Positions 1-7,548 of a stretch of 32,650 bases of DNA are shown one piece after another. Every line of letters begins with the position of its first letter. Positions within the stretch are counted from its first letter, which is position 1. The position numbers were made by a program, and so were the translations under genes. The notes beneath the pieces were generated by a model. That model was not told where the DNA came from and searched no databases. It saw only the letters and a program-made list of their open reading frames with translations. The stretch comes from an uncultured Burkholderiaceae bacterium. GTDB lineage: Bacteria > Pseudomonadota > Gammaproteobacteria > Burkholderiales > Burkholderiaceae_C. Where the stretch lies: assembly GCA_938022295.1 (NCBI GenBank), contig CALIDR010000144.1:1-32650 (forward strand), in the 5' to 3' direction.

Positions 1-2
1 CG

Positions 3-248
3 CAGGTGGTGCGGCGCCTCGCACGGCCGCTGGTGGCACCCGCGCGTCGCGCCACGCCGCGCGGCCAGGCCGCCCGGGTGGTGGCGCGCGTCGTCACGCC
101 GGTGGCCCGGCGCGTGGCCGCCACCGCGCCGGTGGTGCGCCCCGGCGTCGTCCGCCGGCCCGGCATGGTGCCGGTGGGCGGCTGCCCGCGCTGCGGGCAT
201 CGGCTGACGCTGCGCGGCCCGGTGACGATCCACATCCGCGGGCGCTGA
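3..248 (+). CDS. C-terminal part of a basic Ala/Arg/Pro/Val-rich protein with a CPRCGH motif (5'-truncated by the window)
   Basis: The reading frame is open from the window edge to a TGA at 246-248. A GTG at 6 could be a start, but the frame continues upstream of it, so this is probably the tail of a longer protein. The visible part is very basic (many Arg, Ala, Val and Pro; almost no acidic residues) and ends in a short CPRCGH motif followed by a charged tail. That pair of cysteines resembles half of a zinc ribbon, but a second pair is not seen. There is no signal peptide or membrane segment in the visible part. It lies 46 bases before the metallopeptidase gene on the same strand and may belong to the same transcription unit. 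The family is not recognised and the function is unknown. Confidence 0.45.
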   Translation, partial: QVVRRLARPLVAPARRATPRGQAARVVARVVTPVARRVAATAPVVRPGVVRRPGMVPVGGCPRCGHRLTLRGPVTIHIRGR

Positions 249-294
249 ACGCGGGCATCGGCGCACGCCCACCCACGAACAACGCGAGCCGGCG

Positions 295-1620
295 ATGGAC
301 GCCCGCCGTTTCCTGCAGGGCAAGATCCACGGCCTGTCGGCGCGGCTGAGCCGGCTCGCCCGGATCGACAACGCGTTCGTCGGCCTGCGCGCGCAGGACA
401 TGCCGTACGCGCCGTCGCCGCGCCACTTCGCTGCGGCCAACGCGCGGCTGGCCAAGGTCGAGCAGCGCATCCGCGCCCGCTTCGCCGCGCTGCGCGACGA
501 ATGGGCGCGCCGCCCGCTCGCACAGGTGCTGGTCGACATCGCGCTCGTCGAGCGCGAACTGGACCGCGCGCGGCGCCTGTTCGGCATGTTCTACGAGGTG
601 TTCGCGCAGCGCGGCACGAGCTTCGGCCCGGCGCTCGCCGCGCACGACGTGATCGCCGAGGACTGCTACGCCGCCATCCGCCAGGCCGCGCCGCGCATCT
701 TCGACGGCCCGCTGCTCAAGCCGGTGTGCTACATGGAGCACGGCTACTCGCCGGCGACGATGCGCCGCGGCGTATCGCTGTCGCGGCTGCTCGGCGAGGC
801 GAACCCGTTCCCGCTGATCCGCATTCCCTGGGACCGCGACCAGCCCTGGCAGAGCGTGTTCTTGCACGAGGTAGCGCACAACTTGCAGGCTGATCTCGGC
901 ATTTGGCAGGAGAACCGGCAGGCCGTGCTGCGCCGCGTGATGGGCTCGGCGCGCGACCCGTTCCTCGCCACCGTCTACGGGCGCTGGCACAAGGAGGTGT
1001 TCGCCGACCTCGCCGCGATCCTGCTCGGCGGCCCGGCGGCCGCCTGGGGCATGGCCGACTTCCTCGCCCACCCGGCACCGCGCACGCTGACGTACCGGCC
1101 CGGCGGCGCGCACCCGACGGCGTACCTGCGCGTGTACCTGCTCGCCGAGATGATGCGCCGGCTCGGCTTCACCGCCGACGCGACGCGGCTGCTGCGCGTG
1201 TGGCAGGCGCTGTACCGCCCGCAGGGCCGCCACCGCATCCCGCCGGCACTGATGGCCAGCGCGCCGCGGCTGGTGCCGATGGTCGTCGACGAGATCGCGT
1301 TCCAGACCCGGCGCAACCTCGCCCAGCGCGCGCTCGTCGACGTGATCCCCTTCGGCCGCGACGACGAAGCCGCGATCCGCGACGGCGCACGCCGCCTCGC
1401 CGAAGGCCGCTCGACGGCGCTCGCACCGCGGCACTTGGTGAGCGCGGCGCACTACGCGCTGCAGACCGGCCGCGTGCCGCCGCAGCGGCTGGCGGCGCGC
1501 GTGATCGACGAGCTGAACGGCGCTGCAGCGCCGCCGGCGGTGGGCGCGCCGCCGGCGAGCGCGCGCGTGCCGCCGCCAGCGGCGACGCGGCCGCGCGAGT
1601 CGCTGCGCTTGGCCGCCTGA
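295..1620 (+). CDS. Putative zinc metallopeptidase (HExxH), uncharacterised, 441 aa
   Basis: The protein carries HEVAHN at residues 191-196, the HExxH zinc-binding helix in which the two His bind zinc and the Glu acts as general base. About 40 residues later comes KEVFADL, whose Glu at about residue 234 is well placed as the third ligand, the gluzincin-like HExxH...E arrangement. The N-terminal 180 residues look helical and basic. The last 40 residues are a low-complexity Ala/Pro tail. There is no Sec signal peptide or obvious membrane segment, so it should be cytoplasmic or exported by another route. The ATG at 295 fits the start of the conserved-looking sequence. Peptidase activity is inferred from the motif alone; the substrate and exact family are not recognised. 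It is the first full gene of a same-strand block of unknown genes that ends in a serine protease gene. Confidence 0.7.
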   Translation: MDARRFLQGKIHGLSARLSRLARIDNAFVGLRAQDMPYAPSPRHFAAANARLAKVEQRIRARFAALRDEWARRPLAQVLVDIALVERELDRARRLFGMFYEVFAQRGTSFGPALAAHDVIAEDCYAAIRQAAPRIFDGPLLKPVCYMEHGYSPATMRRGVSLSRLLGEANPFPLIRIPWDRDQPWQSVFLHEVAHNLQADLGIWQENRQAVLRRVMGSARDPFLATVYGRWHKEVFADLAAILLGGPAAAWGMADFLAHPAPRTLTYRPGGAHPTAYLRVYLLAEMMRRLGFTADATRLLRVWQALYRPQGRHRIPPALMASAPRLVPMVVDEIAFQTRRNLAQRALVDVIPFGRDDEAAIRDGARRLAEGRSTALAPRHLVSAAHYALQTGRVPPQRLAARVIDELNGAAAPPAVGAPPASARVPPPAATRPRESLRLAA

Positions 1621-1671
1621 CGACGCCATCGCATACCACCGACGCATGCCCTGTTGACGGAGAGTACGACC

Positions 1672-3606
1672 ATGACGACCACTTCCCCAGCCTCGACGGC
1701 CGTCGCCAATCCCTCGCGCCAGCGCGACGCGATCGACAACCTGCTGCGCCGGGAGCTCAAGGTCGGCGATCCGCGCGACCCGGCACAGGTCGCGAAGGCA
1801 CTCGCCGATCGGTATCAGGGCGACGTCCGCGCGCAGGCGATCGAGGGTGAGGCCAAGGGGCTGCCGTTCCTGCGCACGCCGACGCTGCGCACCGAATCTC
1901 TCGCACCACCGCCCACGGCCACCAACGTCGACCTCGAGCAGGCCAAGCACGACGTCGACATCGACCTGCGGATGCTGCTGAGCGACAACCTGACGAAGGA
2001 CATCCGGCCCGAACTCGAGGGCTGGCAGGCGGTGATCCAGCGCTCGATCGACGAGGGCGTGGCCGCGGCGCGCCTCGGCCTCGATCCGCACAAGCGCGAC
2101 GTCGCGTTCGCCGTGCGGCGGCACCTGGGCGAGTACGCCCGCCTGGCCCGCCTGATCGGCGCGCTGACGCCGGCACTGAACCGGGCCTTCCGCAATCTCG
2201 CGCAGAGCATCGACGAGGCATGCTCCGTGATGCTGGTGCTGATGGGCGAGTCGATGGCCAACCTGGGCTTCGCCGGTGGGCGCTACCTGCTGCAGGCACC
2301 CTACAGCGAGTTGCAGGCGCGGCGCGACGCGGTGCTCAACGCCCTGCGCAACGTCGACGGCATCGCGGCGACCGCCTTCCAGGGCGGCGGCTGGCCTCGT
2401 GGGCTGCGCGCCTACCGCCAGCTCACGACGCTGCTCGAGGCGCGCGGGCAGGGCGACCTGCGGTCGCTGATGAACGAGGCCGAGCTCGCCCGCACGATGG
2501 ACGAGTTGATCCAGCTCGCCGGCGGCAACGGTACACAAGGCTTGCGGGCCATCGGCGCCACCGCCTGGGCGCCGCTGGCGCGCATGCACCGCTTCGTGCA
2601 GACGACGATCGGCCAGGTCGCCCCCACGTCGCCCGAACTGGCGACGCTGCACGAGGCGCTGCAGCTGTTCATCGACAGTTTCGTGCCGGCCGGCGGCTTC
2701 CGTCTGCTGCGCATCGCGCGGCCGGCCGTACTGAACTACGGCCTCTACGGGCCGTCTCGCATCGCGCCAGCGGAGCAGCGGCTGATCGAGCTCGTCAACC
2801 GGCGCAGTGCGCTGGCGCGCGAACTGGACTGCCTGACCGATTGCGCCTGCGATCGCGACACCACTCTGGCCCAGGTCGTGCTGGACAAAATCCTCCACGA
2901 CATCGATCGCGCGATCGACTACTACTGCGTGGGCGATGCCGATCTCGGGTTGCCCGAAGTTCGCGCGGCTGCCTACAGCCACCTGATCGATGCCGTGATC
3001 GATCCCGATCCCGCTGTGCCCCTGTGGCCGTGGAACCGGACGCTCGCGACGACGCCGCCGGTGACGGTCACGATCGCGGCGCCGGGCTTCTTCGGCCAGA
3101 TCCCGGCCGTCGTCAGCGACGAACTCGATGCCATCCGCCAGTTGCTGAGGCCGATCGGCGATGTCACGGTCTCATCGGGCGGCGTCCCGACCTTGCTGCC
3201 ACCGCGCAACTGGGCGACTCACGAAGCGACGTACCGTGCCAATCTCGCGGCCAATCACGGTTGGCTGGGTGGCATGACGCGGGCGCTGCGCTTCGGCCAG
3301 GTCCTGCACGACGAGTTGTGCCTGCAGCGCAGCGCCGACCAGCAGTGGCGGGCCTTGATCGAGCAGATGACGACGGGTTGTATCCGCGTCGACGACGTCT
3401 TCCGCGACGCGGTCGACGCCAATGCCGGGGTCCTGCCGTTGGTCGTCGACCGGGCGCTCGCGATCGTGGCCGATGCCACTGCAAGCGCGACCGACCCCGA
3501 GACCGCCGAGTCGATCGCCGTGGCGGCTGATTGCGCGCCTGACGAGGCTGTGGTGCCGGAGCACCTCGAACGCTCGCTGGAGGACATCGTGAAGCGGCTC
3601 GCCTAG
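1672..3606 (+). CDS. Hypothetical protein, 644 aa, mostly alpha-helical
   Basis: The ATG at 1672 is preferred over an in-frame TTG at 1654 because GGAGAG (about 1659-1664) sits at ribosome-binding distance. The product begins with a Thr/Ser-rich stretch and continues as long amphipathic helices. It has no signal peptide, no clear membrane segment and no catalytic motif that I recognise. A small cysteine cluster (CLTDCACD, around residues 386-393) could bind metal, but nothing else supports that. The base composition is visibly less extreme than in the carbohydrate genes downstream, with more A/T at third positions. It lies 51 bases after the metallopeptidase and 31 bases before a coiled-coil gene, so co-transcription is likely. 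Function unknown. Confidence 0.75.
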   Translation: MTTTSPASTAVANPSRQRDAIDNLLRRELKVGDPRDPAQVAKALADRYQGDVRAQAIEGEAKGLPFLRTPTLRTESLAPPPTATNVDLEQAKHDVDIDLRMLLSDNLTKDIRPELEGWQAVIQRSIDEGVAAARLGLDPHKRDVAFAVRRHLGEYARLARLIGALTPALNRAFRNLAQSIDEACSVMLVLMGESMANLGFAGGRYLLQAPYSELQARRDAVLNALRNVDGIAATAFQGGGWPRGLRAYRQLTTLLEARGQGDLRSLMNEAELARTMDELIQLAGGNGTQGLRAIGATAWAPLARMHRFVQTTIGQVAPTSPELATLHEALQLFIDSFVPAGGFRLLRIARPAVLNYGLYGPSRIAPAEQRLIELVNRRSALARELDCLTDCACDRDTTLAQVVLDKILHDIDRAIDYYCVGDADLGLPEVRAAAYSHLIDAVIDPDPAVPLWPWNRTLATTPPVTVTIAAPGFFGQIPAVVSDELDAIRQLLRPIGDVTVSSGGVPTLLPPRNWATHEATYRANLAANHGWLGGMTRALRFGQVLHDELCLQRSADQQWRALIEQMTTGCIRVDDVFRDAVDANAGVLPLVVDRALAIVADATASATDPETAESIAVAADCAPDEAVVPEHLERSLEDIVKRLA

Positions 3607-3637
3607 CGAAGCCGAAGTCCCATTGCCGGAGACGACC

Positions 3638-4138
3638 ATGCCCTTGAACAAGTTCGCCCCCTGGGGCCCGCTGCCGTCGCGCGCCTCGCCGCGGCCCGGG
3701 GTTGCCACCATCCTGCGCCGCGGTCTCGTCACCGGGCCGTCGGTCGACCAGCTGCGCGCAGACCTGGCCGATGTCGAGCAACAACTTGCCGGACTGGACG
3801 AGCGCTTTGGGATCGCTTCGGCCACGATCGGCGAACTGAGCCGATGGCAGACCTCGATCGCGGCCGAAGTCGTCTTGATCGATGCGCTGGAGCAGCGGCT
3901 GGAGACACACGGGACGTCCATCGACGAACGGCTGATGCGGCTCGCGGAGAAGGCCGATTTGCTGGAACGGCGGGTCGCGGAACTGGAGCCGCAGCCGAAG
4001 AGCCTGGACGAGAGACTGACCCAGTTGCAGGCGCAGCTCGACTCGCTGGCGTTGCAGTGCAGTGAGTCGCCCACCGCGAAGCCGACCTCTGCGGCTCAGA
4101 CGCAGGGACCGGCGAAGAAGGCGTCCCGTCACAAGTAG
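3638..4138 (+). CDS. Coiled-coil hypothetical protein, 166 aa
   Basis: The ATG at 3638 follows GGAG (3628-3631); an in-frame TTG at 3623 is less likely. After a roughly 40-residue N-terminal segment rich in Pro, Gly and Arg, most of the protein (about residues 45-145) has heptad spacing of Leu, with repeats such as LRADLADVEQQL, LEQRLETH and LTQLQAQLDSL. That indicates a long coiled coil. It ends with a Lys-rich tail. There is no signal peptide or membrane segment. It is probably a structural, tethering or oligomerisation partner for the unknown genes on either side (spacing 31 and 27 bases), but that is inference. The family is not recognised. Confidence 0.7.
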   Translation: MPLNKFAPWGPLPSRASPRPGVATILRRGLVTGPSVDQLRADLADVEQQLAGLDERFGIASATIGELSRWQTSIAAEVVLIDALEQRLETHGTSIDERLMRLAEKADLLERRVAELEPQPKSLDERLTQLQAQLDSLALQCSESPTAKPTSAAQTQGPAKKASRHK

Positions 4139-4165
4139 GCTAGCGCGTAACCGCAGGAGTGCGTC

Positions 4166-5248
4166 ATGAGCTTCCAGACCACCGAAACCATTCAGCGGCT
4201 GTGGGAGACCTTCCTGCAGGAGCAGTTGCAGGCGCTGCCGCCCGAGCAGCGCGAGGGCTTGAGCGCACAGTTCGAGCAGAAGTTCGCCGAACTGCTGCAG
4301 GCTTCGGGCGGCGACAGCGACGCGGCCTTCTTCGACCTGATCGGCCTCGGGCCGCAGGGGCAGGCCGGTTTCGACAAGATCGGCTACCCGTACATCAGCC
4401 CCGACTTCGACGACTCGATCGTCCCGAGCCAGCTCCACGCCGCTGCCGAGCTGTACTACATCTACCAGCACGAGCGAATGAAGATCTTCGAAGTGGTCGA
4501 AACGCTTCTGCGTCTCTTTCGCCTCGGGAAGATGCGCATCCAGCGCGGGCCGGGCGCGCGCGGGCTGTACCTGCTCGAGAAGTGGCGGCCGCTGCGCTAC
4601 ACGAAGGCCGACCGCATGGTCGCGTACCGGCGCGCGTTCAACTACGGCACGGCGGCGCCGCCGGCTGGCGGGGTGGTCAACCGCAACTTCCACCGCCAGC
4701 TGGTCGGTTTCATGGTCGCCGTGGGTCAGTACTTCCGCGACCTGCTGATCGGCGAGGTGATCCGCGGCGGCCAGCTGATCGAGCAGCGGCCGTTCGGCAG
4801 CGTGGCCACCGTGCAGCGCATCGGTCTGGACCTGCGCTACGCGCTCGACCGCTCGACCTACGGCAACGTCTTCGCGCTGGCGATGGAGACCGGCCACTAC
4901 CTGATCCAGGTGCTGAAGCTGCTCGATTCGCCCGACATCAAGAAGGCGTTCGACGCCAATACGAAGTGGGACGTCGTCGAGATCGTGTCCAACCGCTTCC
5001 TGGGCGGGGTGGCCGAGCCGTCGCAGCGCGCGAAGATGGCGGAAAGCGGGCGCCGGATCCTGCAGTTCGTCGCCGACAACGACTTCAAGACGGCGATCGA
5101 CCCGATCCTGTTCCAGAGCGTCGTGCGGCCGATGGGTGCACACGCCGAAGCGTGGATCGCCGCCTACCGGATGACGCCCGAGGGCCGCGGCTTCCCCGGC
5201 GTGACGCCGGCGCTGCAGGGCGTGCTCGGCGTGCCGCAGGCCGCGTGA
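4166..5248 (+). CDS. Hypothetical protein, 360 aa
   Basis: The ATG at 4166 follows AGGAG (4155-4159), a good ribosome binding site. The N-terminal third is helical and Gln/Glu-rich (WETFLQEQLQALPPEQ and following). The middle is rich in Tyr, Arg and Phe. The C-terminal half contains long predicted helices such as FMVAVGQYFRDLLIGEVI and YLIQVLKLLD. No catalytic motif, signal peptide or convincing membrane segment is seen. It sits in a compact run of same-strand unknown genes, 27 bases after the coiled-coil gene and 30 bases before the next. I do not recognise the family and assign no function. Confidence 0.75.
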   Translation: MSFQTTETIQRLWETFLQEQLQALPPEQREGLSAQFEQKFAELLQASGGDSDAAFFDLIGLGPQGQAGFDKIGYPYISPDFDDSIVPSQLHAAAELYYIYQHERMKIFEVVETLLRLFRLGKMRIQRGPGARGLYLLEKWRPLRYTKADRMVAYRRAFNYGTAAPPAGGVVNRNFHRQLVGFMVAVGQYFRDLLIGEVIRGGQLIEQRPFGSVATVQRIGLDLRYALDRSTYGNVFALAMETGHYLIQVLKLLDSPDIKKAFDANTKWDVVEIVSNRFLGGVAEPSQRAKMAESGRRILQFVADNDFKTAIDPILFQSVVRPMGAHAEAWIAAYRMTPEGRGFPGVTPALQGVLGVPQAA

Positions 5249-5278
5249 GGCGCTTGCCCCCGTCGCTGACGTGGTGCC

Positions 5279-6172
5279 ATGCCGCCCGCCGACGTCTCGG
5301 TCGCCGTCAGCCGGCGCAAGCTGGCCTGCGTGCTCGACCCGGTGCTGCTGCTGTCGCACGCCGCTTCGCCGCGGGTGGCGCTGCGCCTGGCGCAGACGCT
5401 CGAGCCCTGGCTGACGCGCTCGCTCTGGCAGACGCTCGACGCCAGCGAGCTGCTGCTCGACCGCCTGGCGAACGACCCGCAGCCGCTGCTGTCGGCCGCG
5501 GCGATCACGGCGTTGTGCGACCTGCGCGCCTCGCGCGACGCCTGCTCGCTGCCGTTCCGCTGGATCGGTGACCGGCTGCCCGAGTCGGTGCTGGGCGACA
5601 GCGCCGAGCCGGCCGACGTCGAGCAGTACGAGTGGCTCGCGGGGGCGCTGCAGGCGCGCTGGCAGCGCCAGACCGGCACGGCGGCGCGGCCGGCGGAGTC
5701 GGTGGTGTGGGTCGCCGCGGGCGCCGAAAGCGGCGGCGCGACGGACCTCGAGCCGGTGCGCGAATGGGCCGCGGCGACGATGGTGCGCCGCTCGCGCGCC
5801 GCGCCGCGCTGGACGTTCGACCCCGAGCCGGCGGCGCTCGATGCCGCGGCGGTGTCGGCGCTCTTCGACGGCGCGCCGGTGCTGTGCGCGGCCGCGGCCG
5901 AGGGTTCGCCGCCCACGCCCTGGGCCGTGCTCGCACTGCAGCGCGTCGGCGTCGAGCCGACGCTGCTGCAGCCGCTGCCGGCCGATTCGATCTTCGCTGC
6001 CGAGCGCGCCCACCTGCGCGACGCCCTGGCCGCGGCGGGGCTCGCGGCTTTGGTGGAGGCGATGCCGCGGCTGGCAGTGCTCCATGCGAGCGTCGAGGCC
6101 GACGCGCCGGGCGATGCCGGCGACGACGCCGACCCCTGGACCGGCGCGCGGGCCTGGTGGTACTGGCTGTGA
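5279..6172 (+). CDS. Hypothetical protein, 297 aa, Ala/Leu-rich
   Basis: The frame is open from the ATG at 5279 to a TGA at 6170-6172. No strong ribosome binding site precedes it (only GTGGTG), so the exact start is uncertain. The product is rich in Ala, Leu and Trp. It contains FRWIGDRLPESVLGD near residue 100 and an acidic, Asp-rich stretch just before a Trp/Tyr C-terminus (ARAWWYWL). No signal peptide, membrane segment or known motif was seen. Its stop codon overlaps the GTG start of the DUF4438 gene as GTGA (6169-6172), so the two are probably translationally coupled and act together. Function unknown. Confidence 0.65.
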   Translation: MPPADVSVAVSRRKLACVLDPVLLLSHAASPRVALRLAQTLEPWLTRSLWQTLDASELLLDRLANDPQPLLSAAAITALCDLRASRDACSLPFRWIGDRLPESVLGDSAEPADVEQYEWLAGALQARWQRQTGTAARPAESVVWVAAGAESGGATDLEPVREWAAATMVRRSRAAPRWTFDPEPAALDAAAVSALFDGAPVLCAAAAEGSPPTPWAVLALQRVGVEPTLLQPLPADSIFAAERAHLRDALAAAGLAALVEAMPRLAVLHASVEADAPGDAGDDADPWTGARAWWYWL

Positions 6173-7230
6173 CACACGATCCGCCTTGGCGGCGCGACGC
6201 GACAGCGGGGCAGCGGGGGCGGTCAGGGCCGCGCATCAACGCCGACGAGCTGGTGGCGGTGACGGTGGCCGGCCAGGTCGCGCATCCGGTGGCGCGCAGC
6301 AACCCGTACCGCATCGGGCACGACGGCGTGCCCCGCGTGCTGCCCGGCACCGGCGGCGTCGTGCTCAACCGTCGCATCGGCGATCCCTGCGTCGGCCTCG
6401 CGGGCGACCACGTCGAGCCCGGTGTGGCGGTCCACAACAACGGGCGCGAAGTGGTCGGCCCGCGCGACGGCCCGAACAATGCGCTGATCACCTACGCCTG
6501 CGTCGGCAACCGGGTGCAGGTGACGAGCGGGCCGTGCACCGGCGCGGTCGGCGTCGTCACCGGCAAGCACGGCGGCATCAACCACGTGCTGGTGGACTTC
6601 CCGCTGCCGGTGCTGTTGCGGCTTTCGATCGGCGACCGGCTGCGCATCGTCGCCCACGGTCTCGGTCTGCGGCTGCTCGACCATCCGCACGTCGAGGTGC
6701 TCAACTGTTCGCCGCGGTTGCTGGCGCGCTGGGGGCTCTTCGACGTCGGCGGCGTGCTGCACGTGCCGGTGACGCACCTGATCCCCTCGACGGTGATGGG
6801 ATCGGGCCTGGGCAAGAACACGGCCTGGCGCGGCGATTACGACGTCTCGCTCTTCGATCGCGCCACCCGCGAGCGCTACCGTCTGGGCAGCCTGCGCTTC
6901 GGAGACCTCGTCGCCATCACCGATGCAGACGCACGCCGCGGCCCGTCTTACCGAGCAGGGCGGGTGACGTTCGGCGTCGTCGTGCATGGCGACAGCACGG
7001 TCAGCGGCCATGGACCGGGAGTCACGGCGCTGCTCACCGGGCCTGCTGCCGCTCTTCGACCGGTGCTGCGGCGCGACGCCAATCTCGCGCCTGTGCTCGG
7101 CGTCCGAGCGGCATCGCCGCCGCGCGAACGGCCGACGCTGATCGACATGGACGCACGCCGCCGGCGTGTGCTGCACGAGATGCCCCCGCGGCTGGCGTTC
7201 CGCACGGCCGCCCGGCCTGCCGACGAATGA
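6169..7230 (+). CDS. DUF4438-family protein, 353 aa
   Basis: The GTG at 6169 overlaps the previous stop codon (GTGA). The same frame is open further upstream, but the conserved domain starts shortly after this GTG. From memory, the pattern matches the DUF4438 family (Pfam PF14505): an early AGQVAHPV segment, then GVPRVLPGTGG, GDHVEPGV, GVVTGKHGGINHVLVDFP, VPVTHLIPSTVMGSGLG, FGDLVAITDAD and finally GVVVHGDSTVSGHGPGVT. The family is widespread in bacteria and archaea and, to my knowledge, has no assigned function; the conserved His, Asp and Gly could form an active or metal site. The length agrees with the family (about 280-300 residues) plus a basic C-terminal tail. It has no signal peptide. 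Coupling to the upstream gene suggests a shared role. Confidence 0.8.
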   Translation: MTHDPPWRRDATAGQRGRSGPRINADELVAVTVAGQVAHPVARSNPYRIGHDGVPRVLPGTGGVVLNRRIGDPCVGLAGDHVEPGVAVHNNGREVVGPRDGPNNALITYACVGNRVQVTSGPCTGAVGVVTGKHGGINHVLVDFPLPVLLRLSIGDRLRIVAHGLGLRLLDHPHVEVLNCSPRLLARWGLFDVGGVLHVPVTHLIPSTVMGSGLGKNTAWRGDYDVSLFDRATRERYRLGSLRFGDLVAITDADARRGPSYRAGRVTFGVVVHGDSTVSGHGPGVTALLTGPAAALRPVLRRDANLAPVLGVRAASPPRERPTLIDMDARRRRVLHEMPPRLAFRTAARPADE

Positions 7231-7548
7231 CGACGTCCCGGCAGCGAGCTCTGCGCACCGTGAACTCGCCGTTCGGTGCGCCAACCGGTCGAACGGGCAC
7301 GCCCTGGATGGGCCCATTCATCGCGTGCGATTCGTTCAGCCCAGGCAGAGGGTGTCAACGCGACTCGCCTTCGGCCCGGTTTCGTGCGTGGTCAGTTCTT
7401 CGCCGACTGTCGGTCCCGCGGGCTGACACCATCCGATCGGGACGGGCTCGCGTTCGGGTCGGCGATGCCGGGTCGCACCCGATGAAGCCTCGGTGCCCGA
7501 CCCGATTCGCTGCGAGCCTGAGACGACACGATGCTCGAGGTGGCCACC
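7231..7548. other. Intergenic region between the DUF4438 gene and the serine protease gene
   Basis: This gap of 318 bases has no plausible gene. It probably holds the end of the upstream transcription unit and the promoter of the protease gene. No convincing sigma-70 -35/-10 pair stands out; a CTGACA at 7423-7428 lacks a matching -10. The clearest structure is the hairpin at 7469-7504. Confidence 0.5.
7469..7504. repeat. Inverted repeat (hairpin) upstream of the serine protease gene
   Basis: CGGGTCG-CACC (7469-7479) pairs with GGTG-cc-CGACCCG (7492-7504). This gives an 11-bp stem with a 2-base bulge and a 12-base loop. A second direct copy of CGGGTCG lies at 7455-7461. No T-run follows, so it is not a classical terminator. 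It could be a leader-RNA structure or a protein-binding site; the role is not shown. Confidence 0.45.

Noticed and set aside
94-6175. Very long open frames on the - strand opposite the accessory genes.
   Set aside because: They are shadows of high-GC coding DNA: they lack domain motifs, their compositions are odd (Arg, Ala, Gln and His runs), and the + strand frames carry ribosome binding sites and recognisable motifs.
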